Shown: positions 1-6,803 of the stretch, in pieces
How the letters are laid out: the number at the start of each line of letters is the position of its first letter
Position numbering within the stretch: position 1 is the stretch's first letter
NCBI GenBank assembly: GCA_050177075.1
Contig: JBFXHL010000058.1
Span: 1-15,870 of the forward strand
DNA: 15,870 nt
Direction: 5' to 3'
Origin: UBA2239 sp050177075
GTDB lineage: Bacteria; Pseudomonadota; Gammaproteobacteria; Burkholderiales; UBA9220
Position numbers and translations under genes: made by a program
The notes under the pieces: model-generated
Seen by the model: only the letters and a program-made list of their open reading frames with translations
Told to the model about the DNA's origin: nothing
The model's database searches: none

Positions 1-233
1 AGCAGCTCGCTGGAGAAATTCTCGATGGCGAACTTGTGGGCCTTGGACACATCCTCCTGGGCGCGCTTGCGCATGTTCTCGGTCTCGGCCTTGGCCCGCA
101 GCCAGGCGTCGTAGTGTTCCTGGGCCTTGAGCTCGGCCTGTTTCAGCAGTTCCTCGGTGCTGGGCAGGGTTTCGGCATCGTTGCCGGGGGCGGCGTTTTC
201 CTGCTCAGGGCTAGGGGTGACTTCGGCTTGCAT
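1..233 (-). CDS. grpE: GrpE nucleotide exchange factor, N-terminal part (runs off the left edge)
   Basis: GrpE is the cytoplasmic exchange factor that releases ADP from DnaK in the DnaK-DnaJ-GrpE chaperone cycle. Only the first 77 codons are present. The reading begins MQAEVTPSPEQE, has an acidic, low-complexity N-terminal segment, and then a charged helix with the typical GrpE string WLRAKAETENMRKRAQED followed by KAHKFAIENF. That last part is the start of the long dimer helix. The ATG at 233 is preceded by a good Shine-Dalgarno sequence (GGAGGGAAGC then ATG). Upstream is a near-perfect sigma-32 promoter. hrcA and hemH lie further upstream on the same strand, the usual betaproteobacterial arrangement; dnaK and dnaJ would be expected beyond the left edge but are not visible. 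The identification rests on the helix motif and the context. Confidence 0.93.
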   Translation of the reverse strand, partial: MQAEVTPSPEQENAAPGNDAETLPSTEELLKQAELKAQEHYDAWLRAKAETENMRKRAQEDVSKAHKFAIENFSSEL

Positions 234-261
234 GCTTCCCTCCAGAATTGACATGGAGGGC

Positions 262-289
262 ATATGGGGACGCTAATTCCCGTTTCAAG
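262..289 (-). promoter_or_regulatory. sigma-32 heat-shock promoter of grpE
   Basis: On the minus strand, CTTGAAA (289-283) is followed by exactly 13 bases and then CCCCATAT (269-262). The Escherichia coli sigma-32 consensus is CTTGAAA, 11-16 bases, CCCCAT-T. Transcription would start near 254-255, about 20 bases before the grpE ATG at 233. This predicts that grpE and what follows it respond to heat through RpoH. I saw no CIRCE element (TTAGCACTC-N9-GAGTGCTAA) here, although hrcA is nearby. Confidence 0.82.
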
Positions 290-304
290 AGTAGAGCGGG
301 AATT
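275..304. repeat. 8-bp perfect inverted repeat around the grpE -35 element
   Basis: AATTCCCG (275-282) and CGGGAATT (297-304) form a perfect inverted repeat with a 14-base spacer that contains the complete sigma-32 -35 element. It is not the CIRCE sequence. It could be an operator or may be chance. On the plus strand the right arm runs into six Ts (303-308), so a weak plus-strand terminator is another reading. Confidence 0.4.
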
Positions 305-312
305 TTTTCCGC

Positions 313-340
313 AAAAAAACAGCGGCGCCCTGGGCGCCGC
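313..340 (-). terminator. Rho-independent terminator after the EF-hand-like gene
   Basis: GCGGCGCCC (322-330) and GGGCGCCGC (332-340) are perfect reverse complements. Read on the minus strand the hairpin is followed by C and then seven Ts (complement of 313-319). It lies 11 bases after the stop codon of the 352-1434 gene and separates that gene from the grpE promoter. Confidence 0.85.
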
Positions 341-351
341 CGGCTGAGCGG

Positions 352-1434
352 TCAGGCGGACAGGTCCACTTTCTGGATGGTTCCCGCCGTGCCGTCTTCG
401 TTGAGATAGACGCCGGTGGAGCGTATCTGGCCGTCGGTCTGGTTCTGGGCGTTCTTCAGCGTGAAGTCGGTGCTCACGTTGCCGAGATAGATGGCGCCTA
501 CGCCCGCCTGGCCGAGGCCCACCAGGCGGTCCTGGCCGTTTTCGTCCTTGAACCAGATGCGCAGGCGGGAATAGATGGCATCGTTTTCGTCGATCCAGCG
601 GTTGCCGTCGCTGTCGTAGGCCGCCAGTTCGCCGAAACCGTCGCCGGACTTGGCGCCGAACAATTCGGAACCGTCGTTGACTTTGCCGTCGCCATTCTTG
701 TCCAGGGCGAGGAAACCGCTGCCGGGGCCGACGAAGGAAATCTGGTCGGCGCGACCGTCGGAATCGATGTCGAAGCTGAACTTGGTCTGAGTGAGTTGGG
801 CGGCGTTACCGGCGAAATTGATCACCAGGGGGTCCTTCATCTTGGCGTCGCCCGCCCGCAGGCTGACGCTGTTTTCTTCCATGAACTGCCGGCTCATGGA
901 AAGGTCCACGTTGAACGCAATTTCCTTGCCGTCGGCGGTGCGCACCATGCCTTGGGCGGAGAACGTGGTTTTTTCCGACTCGTAGTGGCTTTCGTAGTAA
1001 TCGTACTCCACGCCCCAGCCCGCCCGTTGGGGTTGCTGTGCCGCCTGCTGCCCTTGGGCGAGTTTCTGGCCGGCGGCCTGGGCCTGCTCCAGGTTTTCCT
1101 GGGAAGACTGGTCCAGGCCCTGGAGATCCTTCAGGGAGAACAGCTTGATCTTCCGGCCGGTAAGGCGTTCCAGCATCTGTACCAGAATCTGGATGCGGAC
1201 GTCATCCTCCGGCCCCACTTCCTCGTCGGCGGATGCCACTTGTCGGGTGGGCTGGGCGGCCTGGGCCTGTTGCGAGAGTTGGACGGCGTCGGCGGGGGCC
1301 GGGGCGCTTCTTTCCCGACCCTCGAAATCCGGTCGTCGGTCGCCAATCCAGGCTCGCAGGGTCTCCTTCTGGACGTTTTTATCCACGGCAGCGTGCTGGC
1401 TTGACATATTTACGGCTGAGCTATCGATTTTCAT
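352..1434 (-). CDS. Uncharacterised protein with EF-hand-like calcium-binding module, FliA-type promoter
   Basis: A 360-residue protein with no signal peptide or membrane span. Residues 1-75 are polar and rich in Ala and Gln, and residues 105-137 are a Gln/Ala-rich, probably coiled segment. The C-terminal half carries three acidic loops of the Dx[DN]xDG type: DIDSDGRAD (222-230), DKNGDGKVNDGSE (245-257) and DSDGNRWIDEND (274-285), followed by YSRLRIWFKDENGQD. The order FLALDKNGDG, then SELFG, then LAAYDSDGN, then RLRIW resembles the calcium module of FrpC-type RTX proteins. Here it stands alone without glycine-rich RTX nonapeptides. The start is supported by GAGGTAGG just before the ATG. A consensus sigma-28 promoter lies upstream, so the gene is probably expressed with late flagellar and chemotaxis genes. 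Calcium binding and the flagellar link are inference. A terminator follows directly. Confidence 0.78.
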   Translation of the reverse strand: MKIDSSAVNMSSQHAAVDKNVQKETLRAWIGDRRPDFEGRERSAPAPADAVQLSQQAQAAQPTRQVASADEEVGPEDDVRIQILVQMLERLTGRKIKLFSLKDLQGLDQSSQENLEQAQAAGQKLAQGQQAAQQPQRAGWGVEYDYYESHYESEKTTFSAQGMVRTADGKEIAFNVDLSMSRQFMEENSVSLRAGDAKMKDPLVINFAGNAAQLTQTKFSFDIDSDGRADQISFVGPGSGFLALDKNGDGKVNDGSELFGAKSGDGFGELAAYDSDGNRWIDENDAIYSRLRIWFKDENGQDRLVGLGQAGVGAIYLGNVSTDFTLKNAQNQTDGQIRSTGVYLNEDGTAGTIQKVDLSA

Positions 1435-1528
1435 GGCCTACCTCGCATTTCCCAGGCACTGGGGGTAACGCCCCCTTCCAACACTTTAAGCATAGGAAAC
1501 AGGGGGATGAACAAAGGGAATGTTTAAA

Positions 1529-1555
1529 TTATCGGCAGCCGCGTGGGATACTTTA
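1529..1555 (-). promoter_or_regulatory. sigma-28 (FliA) class III flagellar promoter
   Basis: On the minus strand TAAAGTAT (1555-1548) is followed by exactly 11 bases and then GCCGATAA (1536-1529). The E. coli FliA consensus is TAAAGTTT-N11-GCCGATAA, so 15 of 16 positions match at the right spacing. Transcription should start near 1522, leaving a leader of about 88 bases before the ATG at 1434. The promoter lies in the 162-base gap after hemH, which holds no clear terminator for hemH. Confidence 0.82.
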
Positions 1556-1596
1556 CCGCCACCAGGGGCGGGATTTTCCGGCGGTTTGGCGCGGGA

Positions 1597-2613
1597 TTAC
1601 CCCGCCCAGCCTGACAGGTGGGTGCGGACGATTTCGGCCAGGGCGGCAATCCACTCGGGGCGGTCGTTGAGGGCGGGGATGTAATGGAACTCGCGACCGC
1701 CGGCGCCGAGAAAGGTGGCTTTGCCTTCGAGGGCGATTTCTTCCAGGGTTTCCAGGCAGTCGGCGGCGAAGCCGGGACAAACCACGTCCACCCGCTTCGC
1801 TCCTTCGCTCGGCAGGACGGCGAGGGTCCTGTCGGTGTAGGGCTGCAGCCACTGCGCCTTGCCGAAGCGGGACTGAAAGGTAATGCGGAACTCCTTTTCT
1901 GCCAGGTTCAGGGCTTGCGCCAAAGCACGGCCGGTCAGCAGGCAGTCGTCGCGGTAAGGGTCGCCTTGATCGATGGCTGCCTGGGGCATGCCGTGGAAGC
2001 TCATCAGCAGGACGTCGGGGCGGCCATGACGGGCCCAGTGTTGCTTGATGCCCGCCGCCAGGGCGCCGATGTAACCTGCGTGATCCGGATAATGGCGCAG
2101 GGTGCGGATTTCCGGCACGTTGCGCAGCCTGGTCAAGGCCTGGAACAACCCATCGAAGGCGCTGCCGGTGGTGGCCCCGGAATATTGGGGGTACAGGGGC
2201 AGGGCCAGGATGCGGTCGCAGCCCCTGGTTTTGAGACGCGCCAGGGCGTCGGCGATGGAGGGGGAGCCGTAGCGCATGGCGAAGTCCACTTCGGCCTGTA
2301 CTCCCTTTTCACCCAGGTGGCCCCGCAGCAGCTTGGCCTGTTTCGCGGTATAGGCCAGCAAGGGCGACCCCCCGGGGGTCCAGACGGCGGCGTATTTGGC
2401 GGCGGACTTGGTCGGACGGGTGTTGAGGATGATGCCATGGAGGATCGGCCGCCACAGCAGACGGGGCAGCTCCACCACCCGGGGGTCGGAGAGGAATTCC
2501 CGCAGGTAGCGCCTGAGAGCCGCTTTGGTGGGGGCGTCGGGCGTGCCGAGATTGAGCAGCAGAACGCCGACGCGGGCCGGACTGCTGGCGGGAGGTTCCG
2601 GCAGATAGCGCAT
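1597..2613 (-). CDS. hemH: Ferrochelatase
   Basis: HemH inserts ferrous iron into protoporphyrin IX, the last step of protoheme synthesis. The protein has 338 residues, normal for a bacterial ferrochelatase. Visible family motifs are GVLLLNLGTPDAP (16-28), WTPGGSPLL (78-86), LPLYPQYSGATTGS (138-151), SFHGMP (205-210) with the catalytic His207, and CPGFAADCLETLEEI (279-293) with the conserved acidic residue Glu288. The CxxC-type iron-sulfur tail of some ferrochelatases is absent. I chose the ATG at 2613 because the protein then begins MRYLPEPPASS shortly before the first beta strand, and because its A is shared with the hrcA stop codon (TGATG). No separate promoter is seen, so translation is probably coupled to hrcA. 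An upstream extension of the frame overlaps hrcA and looks spurious. Confidence 0.96.
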   Translation of the reverse strand: MRYLPEPPASSPARVGVLLLNLGTPDAPTKAALRRYLREFLSDPRVVELPRLLWRPILHGIILNTRPTKSAAKYAAVWTPGGSPLLAYTAKQAKLLRGHLGEKGVQAEVDFAMRYGSPSIADALARLKTRGCDRILALPLYPQYSGATTGSAFDGLFQALTRLRNVPEIRTLRHYPDHAGYIGALAAGIKQHWARHGRPDVLLMSFHGMPQAAIDQGDPYRDDCLLTGRALAQALNLAEKEFRITFQSRFGKAQWLQPYTDRTLAVLPSEGAKRVDVVCPGFAADCLETLEEIALEGKATFLGAGGREFHYIPALNDRPEWIAALAEIVRTHLSGWAG

Positions 2614-3638
2614 CAGTGGTAGGAGAGGGCGCTGGAGAGAAGCTTGGCGGTGATGTCCACGATGGGAATCACCCGCTCGTAGGCCATCCGTGTGGGGCCG
2701 ATGACGCCAACTGTGCCGACCACTTGGCCATCCACCTCGTAGGGGGCGGTGACCATGCTGCACTCGTCCAGGGGGAGGTAGCCGGATTCGCCGCCGATGA
2801 AGATTTGCACCCCCTGGGCCTGCTGGCTGACGTCGAGAAGCTGCAGCAGGGTGGTTTTCTGTTCCAGCACGTCGAACAGCTTGCGCACGTTGGCCAGGTT
2901 AAAAGCGATATCGTCGGCGTGGAGAAGATTGCGTTCGCCGGAGAGGACGTAGGCTTCCCGGTTCTTGTTCAGCACCTCGTCGCTGGCTTCCAGGGCCTTG
3001 GCCATGAGGGCGGTCATGTCGTGGTGCAGTTTTTTCAGTTCTTCCTGGAGGTGAGCGCACACTTCCTCGAAAGTCCGGTTGGCATAATGCTGGTTGAAGT
3101 AATTGGCCGCCTGGACCAGCTCGGATTCGCTGTAGCTTTTTTCGGTGACGATGATGCGGTTCTGCACGTCGCCGTCGGAGGTAACGATGATCAGCAGGAT
3201 GCGCTTGTCCGACAGGCGCACGAATTCCAGCTGGCGGAAGGCCGGGCTGCGGCGGGAGGTCATCACCACGCCGGCGAACTGTGTCAGGTCCGAAAGGAGC
3301 TGGGAGGCGGAGGCAATGACCCGGTTGGGATTGTCCGGGTGCAGTTGGCTCTGCAACTGGCGGATTTCCACCTGTTCCAAGGGCTTTACCGTGAGCAGGG
3401 TGTCGACGAAAAAGCGGTATCCCCGCGGAGTGGGCACTCGCCCTGCAGAAGTGTGAGGGCTGGCGACGAAGCCCATGTCTTCCAGGTCCGCCATCACGTT
3501 GCGGATGGTGGCCGGCGACAGGTCGAGGCCGGAATACTTGGACAAGGTGCGCGACCCTATCGGTTGGCCGTCGCTGATGTAGCGTTCCACCAGGGTCTTG
3601 AGCAGGATTTGCGCGCGGGGATTGAGCATGAAGGCCAT
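2613..3638 (-). CDS. hrcA: Heat-inducible transcription repressor HrcA
   Basis: HrcA is the repressor that binds CIRCE operators before groESL or dnaK operons and is kept active by GroEL. The 341-residue reading has an N-terminal winged-helix region containing GQPIGSRTLSKYSGLDL (24-40) and SPATIRNVMADLEDMGF (41-57), then TSAGRVPTPRGYRFFVD (63-79), all characteristic. The C-terminal part includes the GAF-like inserted domain with IFIGGES, and it ends SALSYH. Two in-frame ATGs compete, 3638 and 3629; neither has a strong Shine-Dalgarno sequence. I took the longer one; many homologues begin near the second (MLNPRAQ). hrcA diverges from nadK across about 100 bases and leads into hemH and, further on, grpE. 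No CIRCE copy was found in the window, so its targets lie elsewhere. Confidence 0.96.
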   Translation of the reverse strand: MAFMLNPRAQILLKTLVERYISDGQPIGSRTLSKYSGLDLSPATIRNVMADLEDMGFVASPHTSAGRVPTPRGYRFFVDTLLTVKPLEQVEIRQLQSQLHPDNPNRVIASASQLLSDLTQFAGVVMTSRRSPAFRQLEFVRLSDKRILLIIVTSDGDVQNRIIVTEKSYSESELVQAANYFNQHYANRTFEEVCAHLQEELKKLHHDMTALMAKALEASDEVLNKNREAYVLSGERNLLHADDIAFNLANVRKLFDVLEQKTTLLQLLDVSQQAQGVQIFIGGESGYLPLDECSMVTAPYEVDGQVVGTVGVIGPTRMAYERVIPIVDITAKLLSSALSYH

Positions 3639-3702
3639 TCTACTATCGGAATCGGGTTTGCAAAATATTTCTCTGTCTCGGCAGGGAGGCTGTTCCATGT
3701 TT

Positions 3703-3731
3703 TTGATTACATACGGGCGATATGGTTTAAT
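3703..3731 (+). promoter_or_regulatory. Probable sigma-70 promoter of nadK, giving a leaderless transcript
   Basis: TTGATT (3703-3708), a 17-base spacer, and TTTAAT (3726-3731). The predicted start, about seven bases on, falls at or next to the A of the nadK ATG at 3738. The bases before the ATG (TTTAATTCGCCC) contain no Shine-Dalgarno sequence, which fits a leaderless mRNA. Confidence 0.5.
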
Positions 3732-3737
3732 TCGCCC

Positions 3738-4610
3738 ATGAACAACGAATTCCGGACCATCGCGCTGGTCGGCCGCTACAACAGCCCCGAGATCGGGGAT
3801 TCCCTGTTCCGGTTGGCGGCCTTCCTCGAAAAGCGCGGCCTGGAAGTGATCGTCGAATCGGGCACGGCGACCAACGTCGGCGCCACCGCTTACCCTGTGG
3901 CCACCCTGGACGAGATCGGCACCCGTGCCGACTTGGTGGTGGTGATGGCCGGCGACGGCACGCTGCTCAATATCGCCCGTTCCCTGGCGCCCTACGGGGC
4001 CTCGCTGGTGGGCATCAACCAGGGGCGGCTGGGGTTTCTCACCGATGTGTCGGTGGACACCATGTTCTCCACCATGGAAGAAATCCTGGCCGGGGAGTAC
4101 ACCTTCGAGGACCGCTTTCTTCTCGATACCTCGGTCCGCCGCCAGGGGCAGGACATCTTCAAATCCTACGCCTTCAACGACGTGGTGGTGAGCAAGGGGG
4201 TCACGGCGCGGATCATCGAGCTGGAGGTCTTCATCGACGGCCAGTTCGTCTACAGCCAGCGTTCCGACGGCTTGATCGTGGCGACGCCCACCGGCTCCAC
4301 CGCCTACGCCCTCTCTTCCGGCGGACCGATCCTCCACCCCACCTTGGAGGCCTTCGTGCTGGTGCCCATTTGCCCCCACACCCTGAGCAACCGGCCCATC
4401 GCCGTCAATTCCGAAAGCACGGTGGAAATCCTTCTCCTCCACGCCGACGACGCCGTGGTGCACTTCGACGGCCAGCGCCACTTCAGCCTCGACGTGAACG
4501 ACTGGGTCATCGTGCGCCGGACCAAGAATCACATCAAGCTGCTGCACCCCCTCGGCCACAGTTACTATGACACTCTGAGGCAGAAACTGCACTGGGGCGA
4601 GAAGCTGTAA
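3738..4610 (+). CDS. nadK: NAD kinase
   Basis: NadK phosphorylates NAD to NADP using ATP or polyphosphate and is the only route to NADP in most bacteria. The 290-residue length is typical. The P-loop-like motif usually written GGDGT reads MAGDGTLLNIAR here, with catalytic Asp73; the first glycine is replaced by alanine. Downstream are GINQGRLGFLTD, the NAD-binding pair Asn147-Asp148 in FNDVVVSKG, and DGLIVATPTGSTAYALSSGG, all diagnostic. The C-terminus HSYYDTLRQKLHW is common in betaproteobacterial NadK. The ATG at 3738 is the first plausible start; extending the frame further would run antisense through hrcA. recN begins 16 bases downstream and is probably co-transcribed, a common pairing. 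Confidence 0.97.
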   Translation: MNNEFRTIALVGRYNSPEIGDSLFRLAAFLEKRGLEVIVESGTATNVGATAYPVATLDEIGTRADLVVVMAGDGTLLNIARSLAPYGASLVGINQGRLGFLTDVSVDTMFSTMEEILAGEYTFEDRFLLDTSVRRQGQDIFKSYAFNDVVVSKGVTARIIELEVFIDGQFVYSQRSDGLIVATPTGSTAYALSSGGPILHPTLEAFVLVPICPHTLSNRPIAVNSESTVEILLLHADDAVVHFDGQRHFSLDVNDWVIVRRTKNHIKLLHPLGHSYYDTLRQKLHWGEKL

Positions 4611-4626
4611 GCGCATACTCACCGAT

Positions 4627-6294
4627 ATGCTCAAATTTCTCAATGTCCGCGATTTCGTCATCGTCGACCGCATCGAACTGGAATTCCGGCCGGGCTTTAC
4701 CGTCCTCACCGGCGAAACGGGTGCCGGCAAGTCCATCCTGTTGGACGCCCTCGGGCTCCTTCTCGGCGGCCGTGCCGACGCGGGCGTCGTCCGTGCCGGC
4801 AAGGACAGGGCCGAGCTCACCGCCGAATTCGACGCCGCCGCCGTTCCCGCCCTGGCGGAGTGGCTGAAGGACAATGGCTTGGAGGGGGATGACGATATCT
4901 GCCTGATCCGGCGCCAGATCGATGCGAGTGGGCGCTCACGGGCCTTCATCAACGGCCAGCCGTCCACCCTCCAGCAGCTCAAGGAGGTGGGGGAGATGCT
5001 GGTGGACATCCAGGGCCAGCATGCCCACCTTTCCCTGCTCAAGGCCCAGACCCGGCGGGAGTTGCTGGATGGCTACGCCGGCCAGGCCGCGTTGGCGAGC
5101 CGGGTGGCGGCGGCCTGGCGGGCATGGCAGGGACTGAAGCGCCAACGGGAGTCCTGGGAGAAGGATTCCGCCGCTTTCGCCGCCGAAGCCGAGCAACTGC
5201 AGTGGCAGGTGAAGGAATTAGAGACCCTGGCTTTTGACGCCGACGAATGGCAGGAACTCCAGGCCGAACATGCCCGCCTGTCCCATGCCGCCAGCCTGCT
5301 GGAGGGTGCCCAGTTCGGCGTCGAGCTGCTGGACGAAGGGGAGATGGCGGTACTGTCCCAGCTGGGCGGCCTGTCGTCCCGTCTGAACGCGCTGGTGGAG
5401 TTCGACGCATCCCTCAAGGAGGCGCTCGATGCGGTGGACTCCGCCGAAATCCAGCTGCGGGAGGCGTCCTATTCCCTGCGTCACTATGCCCAGCGCCTCG
5501 ACCTGGACCCCGAGCGGCTGGCCGAGTGCGAGCAGCGCCTCCAGGCCGTCCATGCCAGTGCCCGTAAATACCGCGTGATGCCGGAGCAGTTGCCGGATCT
5601 TCTCGCCCAGTGGCGAGACCGGCTGGAGCGCATCGGCGGCGGCGAAGGCGGCGAGGATTTGCGCCGCCAAGAGGATGAGGCGCATAAGGAATTCCATGCC
5701 TTGGCCGGCGAGCTGTCCGCGGGGCGCAAGCGCGCGGCGGTGGAGCTGTCCGGCAAGGTGACCGAGGTGATGCGGCAGCTGGCCCTTGCCGGCGGCCAGT
5801 TCGAGGTCAGCCTGGCGCCGTTGGCCGAGGGTGCCGCCCACGGCCTGGAGCAGGTGGATTTCCTCGTGGCGGGGCATGAAGGAGCCCTGCCGCGGCCACT
5901 GGAGAAGGTCGCCTCCGGCGGCGAATTGTCCCGCATCAGCCTCGCCGTCCAGGTTACCGTCGGCCGGGTGGCGCAGGTGCCCACCCTGGTGTTCGACGAA
6001 GTGGACGTGGGTATTGGCGGTGGCGTGGCGGAAATCGTCGGCAAACTGCTCAAGGGCCTGGGCGCTGAGCGCCAAGTGCTGTGCATCACCCACCTGCCCC
6101 AGGTGGCCGCCCTGGGCGATCACCACTGGCAGGTCAGCAAGCTCTCCGCCGAGGGGGGGGTCGTGAGCAGCGTGGTGGTGCTGGACGCGGCGCAGCGGGT
6201 GGAAGAAATCGCCCGCATGCTGGGCGGAGTGGACATCACCGACACCACCCGCGCGCACGCGGAAGAAATGCTGGCCGTGGGGAGGCGCGGATGA
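4627..6294 (+). CDS. recN: DNA repair protein RecN
   Basis: RecN is an SMC-like ATPase that acts early in recombinational repair of double-strand breaks. The 555 residues match the usual length. The N-terminus has MLKFLNVRDFVIVD and Walker A GETGAGKS (29-36). QRQIDASGRSRAFING-like sequence and DIQGQHAHLSLLK (Q-loop region) follow. A central coiled-coil section spans roughly 155-390. The C-terminal half has the ABC signature SGGELS (430-435), Walker B LVFDEVDVGIGG with Asp457 and Glu458, and the switch CITHLPQVAALGDHHW. No strong Shine-Dalgarno sequence precedes the ATG; recN follows nadK by 16 bases and may be translated by reinitiation. The stop overlaps the next start (ATGA). A LexA-like site upstream is too degenerate to call. 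Confidence 0.97.
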   Translation: MLKFLNVRDFVIVDRIELEFRPGFTVLTGETGAGKSILLDALGLLLGGRADAGVVRAGKDRAELTAEFDAAAVPALAEWLKDNGLEGDDDICLIRRQIDASGRSRAFINGQPSTLQQLKEVGEMLVDIQGQHAHLSLLKAQTRRELLDGYAGQAALASRVAAAWRAWQGLKRQRESWEKDSAAFAAEAEQLQWQVKELETLAFDADEWQELQAEHARLSHAASLLEGAQFGVELLDEGEMAVLSQLGGLSSRLNALVEFDASLKEALDAVDSAEIQLREASYSLRHYAQRLDLDPERLAECEQRLQAVHASARKYRVMPEQLPDLLAQWRDRLERIGGGEGGEDLRRQEDEAHKEFHALAGELSAGRKRAAVELSGKVTEVMRQLALAGGQFEVSLAPLAEGAAHGLEQVDFLVAGHEGALPRPLEKVASGGELSRISLAVQVTVGRVAQVPTLVFDEVDVGIGGGVAEIVGKLLKGLGAERQVLCITHLPQVAALGDHHWQVSKLSAEGGVVSSVVVLDAAQRVEEIARMLGGVDITDTTRAHAEEMLAVGRRG

Positions 6295-6443
6295 ACGACG
6301 CTACCTGGCTGCTGCTGATCGGCATTGTGGCCGTCCTGATCTCCCTGCTGAGCACCATCGTCCGCGGTCTGTCCGCCAAGGCGCCGCCCATCGAGAAGAA
6401 GGAGGCCAAGCCACGGCCCGAGGACGAGGAGGGGGAATGGTGA
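6291..6443 (+). CDS. Small membrane-anchored protein of unknown function
   Basis: This 50-residue protein has one hydrophobic span at about residues 5-24 (WLLLIGIVAVLISLLSTIV) and then a soluble tail of alternating Lys/Pro and Glu/Asp ending EDEEGEW. The shape is a single-pass peptide with a charged cytoplasmic tail. Its ATG overlaps the recN stop as ATGA, and GGAGG lies about five bases before it, inside recN, which strongly supports translation. I do not recognise a family. It overlaps the next gene, so recN and the two small genes form one coupled unit. Confidence 0.7.
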   Translation: MNDATWLLLIGIVAVLISLLSTIVRGLSAKAPPIEKKEAKPRPEDEEGEW

Positions 6444-6673
6444 GCCGCGGCTATTTCAACGAGGAAGACAATCTCCCGGTGTGCTGGGCGGTGGTCTATG
6501 CCCCCAAGCAGAACCGTAAGCGCTTTCCGGAGAACTGCGTCAAAGTGGTGGGCAGCGCCGAGGAAGCGCTGGCAGCGGCCGACTCCGCCAGCGGCCATCA
6601 TGCTGCCCGAGTAGCGGGGCCGTCCCGCTCGTCGGAAGGTTTCAGGCTGTATTACCTGCTGGAGTGGCTTTAG
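6437..6673 (+). CDS. Small soluble protein of unknown function
   Basis: A 78-residue protein starting MVSRGYFNEEDNLPVCWAV, with a basic stretch (PKQNRKRFPENCVKVV), an alanine-rich segment, and an end FRLYYLLEWL. No membrane span or recognised motif. AGGAGG (6427-6432) lies four bases before the ATG and seven bases before a GTG at 6440, so the true start may be the GTG, which would overlap the preceding TGA. It is the last gene of the nadK-recN unit and lies 18 bases before a bidirectional terminator. Its function cannot be inferred. Confidence 0.66.
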   Translation: MVSRGYFNEEDNLPVCWAVVYAPKQNRKRFPENCVKVVGSAEEALAAADSASGHHAARVAGPSRSSEGFRLYYLLEWL

Positions 6674-6691
6674 GCCGGGAGGGGGAAAAGA

Positions 6692-6723
6692 AAAAGCCAG
6701 TCCGCGTGTGGACTGGCTTTTTT
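6692..6723. terminator. Bidirectional Rho-independent terminator between the recN unit and the tRNA cluster
   Basis: AAAAGCCAGTCC (6692-6703) pairs with GGACTGGCTTTT (6710-6721) over 12 base pairs with a six-base loop. The plus strand continues into T (six Ts at 6718-6723, partly in the stem). The minus strand reads into a T-rich tail as well. It stops plus-strand transcription from recN and minus-strand transcription just past tRNA-Asp. Confidence 0.87.
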
Positions 6724-6726
6724 GTG

Positions 6727-6803
6727 TGGCGGAGCGGACGGGACTCGAACCCGCGACCCCCGGCGTGACAGGCCGGTATTCTAACCAACTGAACTACCGC
6801 TCC
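6727..6803 (-). tRNA. tRNA-Asp (anticodon GTC)
   Basis: On the minus strand the 77-base gene begins GGAGCGGTAGTTCAGTTGG and ends GTCCGCTCCGCCA. The acceptor stem GGAGCGG pairs with CCGCTCC, the T arm has GGTTCGAGTCC, the anticodon loop is CTGTCAC with anticodon GTC, and the CCA end is encoded. GUC tRNA-Asp is a queuosine carrier and hence a substrate of the gluQ product encoded at 11691-12599. Confidence 0.97.

Noticed and set aside
1560..1610. GC-rich inverted repeat after hemH as a terminator
   Set aside because: The arms are separated by about 28 bases and no T tract follows on the minus strand.
3637..3660. Possible hrcA promoter on the minus strand (TTGCAA with TAGAAT)
   Set aside because: The spacer is only 15 bases and the -10 would overlap the first start codon. 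No better candidate was found.
2616..3737. Upstream extension of the nadK frame across hrcA on the plus strand
   Set aside because: It is antisense to hrcA, has no NAD kinase similarity, and the family N-terminus is found at 3738.
4605..4620. LexA-like site before recN (CTGT-N8-ACTC)
   Set aside because: The second half-site departs from ACAG at two of four positions. SOS control of recN is plausible from other bacteria, but this box is too weak to call.
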